Assembly (NCBI GenBank): GCA_051162045.1
Contig: JBISDI010000044.1
DNA: 30,973 nucleotides
Strand: one strand, 5' to 3'
Source: Anaerozeibacter quisquiliarum
GTDB taxonomy: Bacteria > Bacillota > Clostridia > Christensenellales > Aristaeellaceae
The position numbers were made by a program, and so were the translations under genes. Position 1 is the stretch's first letter. Every line of letters begins with the position of its first letter. Positions 6,227-12,967 of this stretch are shown one piece after another. The notes under the pieces were generated by a model. It was not told the DNA's origin, ran no database searches, and saw only the letters and a list, made by a program, of their open reading frames with translations.

Positions 6227-7213
6227 ATGAACATACGGGAATTCGCGGCGTACTGCGACGTCTCGCCGGCCACCATCTCCAGGTATTTCAGCGGCAGCGC
6301 CTCCATGAGCCCCGAGCTCAACGAGCGGATCCGCAGGAGCGTACAGAAGACCGGCTACCAACCCTCCGCCAAATATCAGCGGCGCAAAAGCGGGCTGCTG
6401 GAGCCCATTGTAACCGTCATCCCGTATCTGCACCATCGCTTCCAACTTGATATCCTTTCGGAACTGCAAAAGTATTGCGACGAATTGGAACGATCCATGC
6501 TGATCCTGTGCTATCATGAGAAGCAGGAGCCCAGCGTGTGCCTGACCCGGATCCGGGCGCTGTCACCGGCCGGCGTCGTGCTGCTGCACGAAGGCGGCGA
6601 CACCCTGTTTTACAAGAGCCTGTCGGATCTGCGGATTCCCCTCGTGGTATGCAGCGGCCTGTCCGCCACCCGGCAGGTGTCTTCCGTACGCATCGACGAT
6701 CTGGCGGCCGCCTATGACGGCGCCAACTACCTGCTCCGGCTGGGCCACCGCAACATCGGCATCATCTCCGACAAGGCGGAAGCCATCGGTTCGGGTTCCC
6801 AGCGCATCATGGGCTGCAGGAAGGCGTTGGCCGACGCCGGTCTGGCCCTGCCGGAGGAAAACATCGCCTACGCATGGTACTCCTTTGAGGATGGCTACCG
6901 TGGGATGGAAACCCTGCTGGGGCGCAACCTTGGCATTACGGCGGCCTTTGTCTTCAGCGATGAAATGGCCGCCGGGGCAATGGCCTGCCTGCATGACCAC
7001 GGCGTGAAGACACCGGACGATATTTCGGTGCTCGGCTTTGACAACGGCAGCCAGGCTTTGGAAACCCGCCCCGCGCTGAGCACCGTCGCCCAGCCGGTGG
7101 AACAAATCGCCCGCCGCAGTATCGACAAGCTGTTGGAGCCGGGCGGCCAGAATGTGGAGAGCATCACGCTGCCCCACACCATTGCCATTCGGGAAAGCTG
7201 CCGAAAGCTGTGA
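6227..7213 (+). CDS. LacI-family transcriptional regulator
   Basis: DNA-binding repressor/activator of 328 aa, standard for the family. The N-terminal helix-turn-helix is at residues 1-22 (NIREFAAYCDVSPATISRYF) with the hinge region near 40-55. A periplasmic-binding-protein-like effector domain follows, recognisable from LSPAGVVLLHEG, LLRLGHRNIGIISD, the AFVFSDEMAAGAMACL segment, and DDISVLGFDNG near the C-terminus. ATG 6227 is chosen because GGTGGGA lies about 7 bp upstream; the GTG at 6215 falls inside that site. It is divergent from the hydrolase genes and 2 kb from the importer, so it probably controls both in response to the imported compound. The palindrome over the importer promoter (404-411) is a candidate target. 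Confidence 0.9.
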   Translation: MNIREFAAYCDVSPATISRYFSGSASMSPELNERIRRSVQKTGYQPSAKYQRRKSGLLEPIVTVIPYLHHRFQLDILSELQKYCDELERSMLILCYHEKQEPSVCLTRIRALSPAGVVLLHEGGDTLFYKSLSDLRIPLVVCSGLSATRQVSSVRIDDLAAAYDGANYLLRLGHRNIGIISDKAEAIGSGSQRIMGCRKALADAGLALPEENIAYAWYSFEDGYRGMETLLGRNLGITAAFVFSDEMAAGAMACLHDHGVKTPDDISVLGFDNGSQALETRPALSTVAQPVEQIARRSIDKLLEPGGQNVESITLPHTIAIRESCRKL

Positions 7214-7244
7214 GGACGGCGGTTTCACACCCCGGGCCGCGGTC

Positions 7245-7260
7245 CCGGGCGATTGCCCGG
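7245..7260 (+). terminator. Hairpin after the LacI-family gene
   Basis: CCGGGC-gatt-GCCCGG forms a 6-bp GC stem 31 bp after the stop codon, preceded by another near-palindromic CCCGGG-containing segment (7231-7249). A short pyrimidine-rich stretch follows. It is likely the regulator's terminator but has no long T-run. Confidence 0.45.
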
Positions 7261-7348
7261 CGGCGGCCTCCTTTGTTATAGGGCCAAGAGATATGCATCC
7301 CATGATTATGATACAAGACGGATGCAAAGAAATCAAGCGCGCGCCCAA

Positions 7349-7380
7349 TGTAACCTGAATGAAACCTGGATGGCCTTGAA
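7349..7380 (+). promoter_or_regulatory. Tandem 11-bp repeats (TGWAACCTGRA)
   Basis: TGTAACCTGAA (7349-7359) is followed immediately by TGAAACCTGGA (7360-7370) and then by the shorter, degenerate TGGCCTTGAA (7371-7380). Tandem sites with an 11-bp period are the typical target layout of OmpR-family response regulators, and one is encoded at 8537. This is inference from spacing. Confidence 0.45.
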
Positions 7381-7435
7381 TGGATCGCCCCATCGCTTCG
7401 CCTTTGCCGTACGGAAGGTGCCGCAAAGCGATGGG

Positions 7436-7501
7436 AATCATGCGCTTTTCATGCAGCTTGCCACCGCCTTTCATGCTCCAGTCATATAAGCACGCTATAC
7501 T
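7436..7501 (+). promoter_or_regulatory. 11-bp-phased TCATGC repeats and -10 box of the DUF2680-like gene
   Basis: Read in 11-bp registers, the sequence gives AATCATGC at 7436, TTTCATGC at 7447, a degenerate TTGCCACC at 7458, TTTCATGC at 7469 and AGTCATAT at 7480. TCAT thus recurs in four of five successive registers. The array runs into the -35 zone of a -10 box TATACT (7496-7501), which lacks a good -35. This is the layout expected of an activator-dependent promoter, with the neighbouring OmpR-type regulator as the obvious candidate. Confidence 0.6.
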
Positions 7502-7548
7502 GAGCGCATCCACCAACGCGTGGAATTAAAAGACAGGAGATGACAACC

Positions 7549-8409
7549 ATGAAGAAGGGATCTTTCAACAACGGAATGAAGCGCCTGGTCGTGATGTGCG
7601 CGCTGGCGCTGGCGGTAGCGCTCCCGATTGCGGCACTGGCCGAGGCTGCGAATCAGACGACGGACCCATCGGACGCGGCCATGTTGGCGGCAGCCGACGA
7701 TACCGGCGCGGTCGCTTATGGCAGGAAGTACGGCCGCGGCGTGGCCGACGGCTACGGTATGGGCTACTGCGGTTGCGGCTATGGCCTTGACACCGGTTCA
7801 CTGACTGACGAACAGAAGGCCGCCTACGACAGCGCGTTATCGCTGTATGAGCAGGTCGAGGATGCGGTGCTGGCCGACCTGATAACCGCCGGTATCGTGA
7901 ACCAGGCGGACGTGGATGCGTACATGGCGCAGCGCGCCTCGTGCAAGTCACTCGCCGAGCTCGATCAGAGTGCCTGGACTGCCGAGCAGTATAAGGCTTT
8001 CTACGAAGCCAACGCCAAGTCCGGCGACGACCGCAGGGCGGCCATGCAGGATCTCGCGGATGCGGGCCAGCTGACCCAGGCGCAGGCGGACGCGCTGAGC
8101 GCTCAAGGCCAGAGCGACCTGTGGATAAAGATCGCCCAGAACGCGAATACCAATTCCACCATTCAGAACGCCATCGCGACGCTTCGGCAGGCGCGGCGGA
8201 CGTTGAACGGCTCGCTGCGCGACGCGGGCATGACCAACATGGGCAGGGGCGGCATGGGCATCAGGGGCGGCATGTGCATGGCCGGGATGAACGAGGGCGC
8301 AACAGGCGCCAGGTTCGGCTCGGGTACGCGAGGCGGCGGACGCGGTCGTTCCAATGCCCGGAATACCGATTCCAACCACATGATGGGCAGAAAGGGCGGC
8401 CGGAACTGA
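7549..8409 (+). CDS. Exported protein with DUF2680-like helical repeats
   Basis: Predicted exported protein of 286 aa. It has a signal peptide with likely cleavage after ALA near residue 31. A Gly/Tyr/Cys patch (GYGMGYCGCGYGL) spans residues 68-80. Two related helical repeats follow: 85-130 (LTDEQKAAY ... LITAGIVNQADVDAYMAQ) and 143-187 (WTAEQYKAF ... LADAGQLTQAQADALSAQ). These have the LTxEQ...aGxltqaqaDa pattern of DUF2680 proteins. The tail from about 225 is rich in Gly, Met and Arg. ATG 7549 has AGGAG 9 bp upstream; the ATG at 7540 overlaps that site. The gene sits just before a two-component system, and by analogy with Spy/CpxP-like proteins it may be a target or sensor accessory of it. 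The biochemical role is unknown. Confidence 0.75.
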   Translation: MKKGSFNNGMKRLVVMCALALAVALPIAALAEAANQTTDPSDAAMLAAADDTGAVAYGRKYGRGVADGYGMGYCGCGYGLDTGSLTDEQKAAYDSALSLYEQVEDAVLADLITAGIVNQADVDAYMAQRASCKSLAELDQSAWTAEQYKAFYEANAKSGDDRRAAMQDLADAGQLTQAQADALSAQGQSDLWIKIAQNANTNSTIQNAIATLRQARRTLNGSLRDAGMTNMGRGGMGIRGGMCMAGMNEGATGARFGSGTRGGGRGRSNARNTDSNHMMGRKGGRN

Positions 8410-8431
8410 CCGGCAAGCCGGTATGCGAGGT

Positions 8432-8455
8432 CAGGGCGGGAGTATCCCCGCCCTG
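8432..8455 (+). terminator. Hairpin after the exported-protein gene
   Basis: CAGGGCGGG (8432-8440) and CCCGCCCTG (8447-8455) form a perfect 9-bp stem with a 6-nt loop, 22 bp past the stop codon. A pyrimidine-rich but T-poor stretch follows. It separates the gene from the promoter of the two-component genes. Confidence 0.6.
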
Positions 8456-8473
8456 CCTTCATCCCCTGCTTCA

Positions 8474-8502
8474 TTGCCCGGAACGCTGAGCCGTGTTATA
8501 AT
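8474..8502 (+). promoter_or_regulatory. Promoter of the two-component system
   Basis: TTGCCC (8474-8479) and TATAAT (8497-8502) are spaced by 17 bp, with an extended -10 TG at 8494-8495. This lies about 35 bp before the response-regulator start and indicates expression independent of the upstream gene. Confidence 0.75.
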
Positions 8503-8536
8503 TCTCCCATCAATCCTTTTTAGGGGGCGCTTCGAA

Positions 8537-9220
8537 ATGAAGGTTCTGATCGTGGACGACGAGCCCGGCATCCGGACGGTCATTCGAGAATATGTGGAAT
8601 TTGAGGGTTTCGAAGCCGACGAAGCGCGGGACGGCATGGAAGCGGTGGAAATGTGCCGCGCGAACGACTACGATATCGTAATCATGGACGCGATGATGCC
8701 GCGCCTGGACGGATTCTCGGCGTCCAAGCAGATCCGGAAAGAAAAGGATATCCCCGTCCTGATGCTCAGTGCGCGGGGCGAAGAGTACGACAAGCTGTTC
8801 GGGTTTGAAATGGGAGCGGACGACTACGTCGTCAAGCCGTTCTCGCCCAAGGAGCTGATGGCACGCATCCATGTGATCGTCAAGCGGCATCAGGCTGCGG
8901 CGGGATGCGCGAATAAGGAAGAGGGCGCGGGGGTTCTCGCGTTTCAAGGCCTGCGCATTGACACGCTCGGCCGCAGCGTGTCGGTTGGCGGCCAGAAAGC
9001 CGATCTGACGCCGAAGGAATACGACCTTTTAATCTACCTCGTCCAGAACAAGGGGATCGCGCTGACGCGAGAGCAGATTCTGAGCGCCGTTTGGGGCTAC
9101 GACTACTACGGCGACGACCGAACCGTGGACGCGCAGGTAAAGCTGCTGCGCGGGAACCTGGGCCCGTACCGGGACTACATCGTCACGCTCCGAGGGGTGG
9201 GATACAAATTTGAGGTTTGA
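8537..9220 (+). CDS. OmpR-family response regulator
   Basis: Cytoplasmic two-component regulator of 227 aa. The receiver domain (1-115) shows the acidic pair D7-D8, phospho-acceptor D51 in VIMDAMMP, S78 in LMLSAR and K100 in VVKPFSP. The winged-helix DNA-binding domain (about 129-227) has LTPKEYDLLIYLVQN, the VWGYDYYGDDRTVDAQV recognition segment and GVGYKF at the end. The ATG at 8537 is chosen because AGGGGGC (8522-8528) lies 8 bp upstream and the protein begins at the usual KVLIVDDE. The gene overlaps the kinase start by 11 bp. Phased direct repeats at 7349-7380 and 7436-7490 are candidate binding sites. Confidence 0.95.
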   Translation: MKVLIVDDEPGIRTVIREYVEFEGFEADEARDGMEAVEMCRANDYDIVIMDAMMPRLDGFSASKQIRKEKDIPVLMLSARGEEYDKLFGFEMGADDYVVKPFSPKELMARIHVIVKRHQAAAGCANKEEGAGVLAFQGLRIDTLGRSVSVGGQKADLTPKEYDLLIYLVQNKGIALTREQILSAVWGYDYYGDDRTVDAQVKLLRGNLGPYRDYIVTLRGVGYKFEV

Positions 9221-10625
9221 CAGGCGTTCGATTGGCGTCAAGCTGTTTGCGTACTTCACGGCGTTTGCGGCGACGATCCTCTGCCTTCTGTGGCTATTGC
9301 AGACGGTGTTTCTGCAAAGCCTGTACGAGGGCATGGCGACCCAAGCGCTGGAGCGCGTGGCGACCGAACTGGCGGCGGCGCGGAACGTATCCGATTTTGA
9401 GAGCCTGCTCGACCAGGCGGCATACGAGAACAGCATCCTCGTGTACCTGATCGATGCGAATGGCGTCGTATCCTACACAACCGACGAGCACATGAGAACG
9501 CGCGCCAGGGGTGAGCGCAGAGGCCGCGGCGGCATGATGCGCATGCTGCCCACGGACTACCCGGACTTTATCGCGCGCCTCAACCAGAGCGCGGACGGGC
9601 GTGTGAAGTACACGCTGGGATCGAGCGCCTCAGACGCAAGGACGCTGGTGATCGGCGTGGCGCTGGACAACGCGGTGCTGTACATCTCCACACCGCTCGC
9701 CCCCCTCGGTATGACGATTGGAATCCTGCGCCGCCAATTGTGGTATGTCAGCATCGTGGCGCTCGTCATGGGTCTGATTATTGCGTTTTTCATCTCGCGC
9801 AAGTTTACGCGGCCTGTCGCCGCGATTACAAAACAGGCGGAACGCCTGGCAGAGGCGAAATTTCCGGAATCCTTCGACAGGGGATTTTGCTCCGAGTTGG
9901 ACCGGCTCTCGGATACGCTGACCTATGCGAGCCGTGAGCTGGGCAATGTCGAGGGTCTCCGGCGCGAGCTGATCGCGAACGTATCGCACGATCTGAAGAC
10001 GCCGCTGACGATGATTAAGGCATATGCAGAGCTGATCCACGACATCAGCGGGGACAATAAGGCGAAGCGAGAGGCCCACCTCGACGTCATTGCGGCCGAG
10101 GCGGACCGGCTGACGAAACTGGTCAACGACATCCTATCGCTCGGCGAGGTGCAATCGGGCGGCGCGGCGCTGATCCTGGAGCAGGTAGATGTGGGCTCGG
10201 CTGTCGAACGCGTGATGTCCAGATTCGAGCCTCTGTTCTCCAAGGAAGGGTATTCATTCCAAGCCGAGATCGACCCGGATCTGATGGTGCGGGCCGAAGG
10301 CCGCCGGATCGAACAGGTGCTGTACAACCTGATCGGAAACGCGATGAACTACGCCGGCGCGGACAGGCAGGTGCTGGTGCGCGCAAAGGGCCTCAAAGAC
10401 GCGGTGCGCGTCGAGGTCAGCGACCACGGCGAGGGCATCTCGGAGGCAGAGCTGCCCAGGATCTGGGAGCGCTATTACAAGGCCAAGGAACACGTGCGCG
10501 ACAAGGCGGGCACGGGGCTTGGACTTTCGATCGTGAAGGGGATTCTCGACATGCACGCAGCCAGGTATGGCGTTGAGAGCCGCCTGGGCCAGGGGAGCAC
10601 GTTTTGGCTTGAACTGATGCGATGA
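9210..10625 (+). CDS. Sensor histidine kinase
   Basis: Membrane sensor kinase of 471 aa. It has a first membrane helix at about 11-33, an extracytoplasmic sensor segment of roughly 140 residues with an Arg/Gly/Met-rich stretch near 96-112, and a second helix at about 177-196. Next come a HAMP-like linker, the HisKA box with phospho-acceptor H260 (ANVSHDLKTPL) and a HATPase domain with N-box QVLYNLIGNAMN (369-380), G1 DHGEGIS (405-411) and G2 GTGLGLS (434-440). It starts at TTG 9210 within the last codons of the response-regulator gene, with GAGGGGTGGG 8 bp upstream, implying translational coupling. The signal is unknown; the neighbouring exported DUF2680-like protein suggests an envelope or metal/stress cue. 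Confidence 0.93.
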   Translation: MRFDRRSIGVKLFAYFTAFAATILCLLWLLQTVFLQSLYEGMATQALERVATELAAARNVSDFESLLDQAAYENSILVYLIDANGVVSYTTDEHMRTRARGERRGRGGMMRMLPTDYPDFIARLNQSADGRVKYTLGSSASDARTLVIGVALDNAVLYISTPLAPLGMTIGILRRQLWYVSIVALVMGLIIAFFISRKFTRPVAAITKQAERLAEAKFPESFDRGFCSELDRLSDTLTYASRELGNVEGLRRELIANVSHDLKTPLTMIKAYAELIHDISGDNKAKREAHLDVIAAEADRLTKLVNDILSLGEVQSGGAALILEQVDVGSAVERVMSRFEPLFSKEGYSFQAEIDPDLMVRAEGRRIEQVLYNLIGNAMNYAGADRQVLVRAKGLKDAVRVEVSDHGEGISEAELPRIWERYYKAKEHVRDKAGTGLGLSIVKGILDMHAARYGVESRLGQGSTFWLELMR

Positions 10626-11037
10626 TCTTGCATTATTATTCGCTTTGTAGTAATATAGGTATCGATAATGAATATATTCGGACTTAGGCGGAGGGCGGCC
10701 GATAAAAAGGCGCTGCCGGCATGCCGCGCTTCGCCCGGGATATACATACGGCCATCGCGGTTTTCCCCGCAAACAGCGCCTGCCATCCGATCTGCCGCGA
10801 ATCTGACGGCGGTTTTTCGCCGTGCCCCCCGAGGAACGTCGCTCCACGATCCATGCAGGCTTCCCGCATAACCCTGCTTCAGGCATCGCTGCAGCCCCAT
10901 CAGCCTTAGCCACGCCCGACTGCGCATGGTTCTCCTGCGTACCGCTTCTTTGGTCAGCCGCATTTGCGCTTAACGGCGTCAGCGCCGACGCGCTCTCCAG
11001 CGACCCGGTACAGCCACCGGATCCGGCAACTCCTGCG
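10626..11037. other. Gene-poor stretch between the kinase and an XRE regulator
   Basis: No convincing coding frame was found on either strand. The first ~60 bp are AT-rich (ATTATTATT, TAATATAGG, TAATGAATATATTC). ACGGCG/CGCCGT near 10803-10820 and CGGCG/CGCCG near 10974-10987 are small hairpins; the latter could end the minus-strand XRE transcript. The stretch could hold a small RNA, but nothing identifies one. Confidence 0.5.
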
Positions 11038-11388
11038 CTACCGCCTTACCGGCGGCTGTACGTCGAGCTGCTTGCACACCATGGACTGCTCGCGCGGGGT
11101 GAGCCTGCGGTAGGATTCGACGATGGCCCGCTCGTGTTCGGAGGTCTTGAAGCCGACGGTTTCGCAGGTGAGCACTTCGCGCACGTCGGAGCGCCCGGCC
11201 AGATAATCGAGCGACACCTTGAAATAATTGGAAATTTTGAGCAGCACGCTGTATCGGGGCGTGGCCTTCCCGCTTTCCCAATTGGCGACGGACGATTGGT
11301 TGACTTGCGCAATTCTCGCCAACTGCGCCTGCGAAACGCCGCGCTCCTCGCGCAAGCTCCTGATTCGATAGCGAAACAAAACGCTCAC
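11038..11388 (-). CDS. XRE-family DNA-binding regulator
   Basis: Small cytoplasmic regulator of 116 aa. The N-terminal Cro/C1-type helix-turn-helix spans about residues 6-62 (IRSLREERGVSQAQLARIAQVNQ..VANWESGKATPR, then ISNYFKVSLDYLAGRSD). A short helical tail contains SEHERAIVESYRRLTPREQSMV, which may dimerise. The GTG start is poorly placed relative to its purine-rich site (GGAAAG on the minus strand). A TTG three codons downstream, with AAAGGTGAG ahead of it, is an equally good start. It is transcribed away from another XRE gene (11537) across a shared operator-like region. Target genes unknown. Confidence 0.85.
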   Translation of the reverse strand: MSVLFRYRIRSLREERGVSQAQLARIAQVNQSSVANWESGKATPRYSVLLKISNYFKVSLDYLAGRSDVREVLTCETVGFKTSEHERAIVESYRRLTPREQSMVCKQLDVQPPVRR

Positions 11389-11460
11389 CTTTCCGACTTC
11401 ATTGTTTCCTCTTGAATCATACCGGAAACCGCGGCATCATCAATTTAAGTGGTAGAAATT

Positions 11461-11513
11461 ATTGAATATAGCAATTAGATATGCTATTATTCAATGTAAA
11501 TTATGCTTATAAA
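11461..11513. promoter_or_regulatory. Operator-like inverted repeat and promoter between divergent XRE genes
   Basis: ATTGAATATAGCA (11461-11473) is mirrored by TGCTATTATTCAAT (11482-11495), with a single inserted T in the second arm. A plus-strand -10-like TATAAA follows at 11508-11513, and the repeat covers its -35 zone. The ~150-bp gap is strikingly AT-rich for this genome. One or both flanking XRE proteins probably bind here. Confidence 0.65.
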
Positions 11514-11536
11514 CTGAGTCGGAGGGAACGGTAGCG

Positions 11537-11845
11537 ATGGACATCTACACCGAATTGGGCGCGCGCGTTCGAACGCTGCGCAAGGCGCGCCGATGGACGC
11601 AGACGGAGCTGGCGGGGAAGGCGGGGATATCGGTTTCCTTTCTGGGACACATTGAGCGGGGCACGCGCAAGCTGTCCATCGAAACGCTGGCGCGGCTGGC
11701 GTTTGCGCTCGACGCGCCGATCGACCGCCTGATGCCCACGTTTTGCCATGGCACACCCGTCCCGGTATACGACCATGGCGACATCCTGCGCGCGCTCGCC
11801 CCGCTCCACGCGCTGCTGGGCGTCAAGGCGGGGCCGGCTCAATAG
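11537..11845 (+). CDS. XRE-family DNA-binding regulator
   Basis: Compact Cro/C1-type regulator of 102 aa. The helix-turn-helix occupies about residues 7-62 (VRTLRKARRWTQTELAGKAGISVSFLGHIERGTRKLSIETLARLAFALD), followed by a short, poorly conserved tail with no extra domain. ATG 11537 follows GGAGGG in the 11520s. It is divergent from the 11388 XRE gene, and the operator-like repeat at 11461-11495 overlaps its promoter, so autoregulation or cross-regulation is likely. A hairpin terminator follows at 11857. No phage or toxin gene is adjacent. Confidence 0.85.
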   Translation: MDIYTELGARVRTLRKARRWTQTELAGKAGISVSFLGHIERGTRKLSIETLARLAFALDAPIDRLMPTFCHGTPVPVYDHGDILRALAPLHALLGVKAGPAQ

Positions 11846-11856
11846 CGGGGCGGACC

Positions 11857-11907
11857 GATATTGGGATATACCCTCGATCCCCAATATCACCAATCCCCCT
11901 TTTTTTC
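11857..11907 (+). terminator. Hairpin plus T-run after the XRE gene
   Basis: GATATTGGG (11857-11865) pairs with CCCAATATC (11880-11888) across a 14-nt loop. A run of T residues begins at about 11900. It isolates the XRE gene from the upp promoter just downstream. Confidence 0.65.
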
Positions 11908-11910
11908 TGG

Positions 11911-11939
11911 TTGATCTTTCCGCCGAGTTTGTATATAAT
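11911..11939 (+). promoter_or_regulatory. Promoter of upp and the V-ATPase operon
   Basis: TTGATC (11911-11916) and a consensus TATAAT (11934-11939) are separated by exactly 17 bp, 50 bp upstream of upp. No other promoter or terminator is obvious before the V-ATPase genes, so this one probably drives the whole 9-kb operon. Confidence 0.8.
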
Positions 11940-11989
11940 ATGTAATTGGATATGCGGACAGGGATTCCGCACCGTCGGGAGGGGTACCA

Positions 11990-12619
11990 ATGAGCAGGGT
12001 ATACGAGATCAAACATCCGCTGATTCAGCACAAGATTTCGCTGATGCGCGACGTCAACACCGGCACCAAGGACTTTCGGGAACTGCTCGGAGAGATTTCC
12101 ATGTTGATGGCCTACGAGGTCACGCGCGATCTTCCGCTCAAGGAAATCGAAATAGAGACCCCGATTTGCAAGTGCACAACGAAGGTTTTGAGCGGCAAGA
12201 AGCTGGGCGTGGTGCCCATCCTGCGCGCGGGCCTCGGCATGGTGGACGGCATCATGAAGCTGGTGCCGGCCGCCAAGGTGGGTCACATCGGGCTGTACCG
12301 CGACCCGCAGACGCTCAAGCCCGTCGAGTACTACTGCAAGCTGCCGCCCGACGTCGAGGAACGCGAGTTGATCGTGGTCGATCCGATGCTGGCGACCGGC
12401 GGTTCGTCGGTGGCGGCGATCGGCTTTTTGAAGGCGCGCGGCTGCACCTCGATCAAGCTGATGTGCCTGATCGGCGCGCCCGAGGGCATCAAGGCGGTGC
12501 AAGCGGCGCATCCCGAAGTGGACATCTACATCGGCGCGATCGACGAGAAGCTCAACGACCACGGCTACATCGTGCCGGGGCTCGGCGACGCGGGCGACCG
12601 TATCTTTGGGACAAAATAA
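11990..12619 (+). CDS. upp: Uracil phosphoribosyltransferase
   Basis: Converts uracil and PRPP to UMP in the cytoplasm (pyrimidine salvage). At 209 aa it is the normal length. Recognisable features are the N-terminal HPLIQHKISLMRD, VPILRAGLGMVDG (residues 75-87), the PRPP-binding loop VVDPMLATGGSS (129-140) and the C-terminal uracil-binding region YIVPGLGDAGDRIFGT. The ATG at 11990 follows a GGGAGGGG site. It is preceded by its own promoter and followed after 24 bp by the first V-ATPase gene, so the two are very likely co-transcribed. The pairing is probably one of convenience rather than function. Confidence 0.97.
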   Translation: MSRVYEIKHPLIQHKISLMRDVNTGTKDFRELLGEISMLMAYEVTRDLPLKEIEIETPICKCTTKVLSGKKLGVVPILRAGLGMVDGIMKLVPAAKVGHIGLYRDPQTLKPVEYYCKLPPDVEERELIVVDPMLATGGSSVAAIGFLKARGCTSIKLMCLIGAPEGIKAVQAAHPEVDIYIGAIDEKLNDHGYIVPGLGDAGDRIFGTK

Positions 12620-12643
12620 CCGCCACCGGGGGAGGGGAACGCT

Positions 12644-12967
12644 TTGTCGGTTACCGTGCTGGGGCAGATCGAGCAGGCCGAGGCCGAGGCCGAGCGGATC
12701 GTCAGGGACGCGCAGCTTCAGGCCCGCGAAATGATAAAGTCGGTGGAGGAGGCGGGCGTACACCAGGCGCGCGAGGCCCAAAAGGCGCTCGGCGAGGAGG
12801 CGCAGCGGCGGCTTGAGGAGGCGCGCGTGCTGATCGGCGACGAGATCAAGTCGCTCGAGCTGCGGCGTGCCGCCGAGCGCGAGGCCATGCGCGAACGGGC
12901 GCGCGCGCGCGTTCAGGACGCGGGGCGATCGGTCTTTGAAAGGATTGTTGCTGATGGCCATCGCTGA
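12644..12967 (+). CDS. V-type ATPase peripheral-stalk subunit G/H
   Basis: Short coiled-coil protein of 107 aa, rich in Ala, Glu and Arg (AEAEAERIVRDAQLQAREM, then long charged heptads). This composition and the first position in the operon match the AhaH/NtpF stalk subunit, which pairs with subunit E to hold the V1 head against rotation. It begins at TTG 12644, with GGGGGAGGGG 6 bp upstream; no ATG is suitably placed. Its end overlaps the subunit I start by 14 bp. Sequence identity in this family is low, so the call rests on coiled-coil character and gene order. Confidence 0.8.
   Translation: MSVTVLGQIEQAEAEAERIVRDAQLQAREMIKSVEEAGVHQAREAQKALGEEAQRRLEEARVLIGDEIKSLELRRAAEREAMRERARARVQDAGRSVFERIVADGHR

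Noticed and set aside
7480..7490. Pho box (GTCATATAAG resembling CTGTCATA)
   Set aside because: Only one half-site resembles it, and the word fits better as the last register of the TCAT repeats.
10822..11415. 197-codon plus-strand frame
   Set aside because: Its second half is antisense to the XRE gene at 11038-11388, which has a clear helix-turn-helix. The first half has no recognisable sequence or ribosome site.
11038..11845. Toxin-antitoxin module or prophage immunity region
   Set aside because: Both proteins are plain XRE regulators; no toxin, integrase or phage gene is next to them. Only a divergent regulator pair can be supported.
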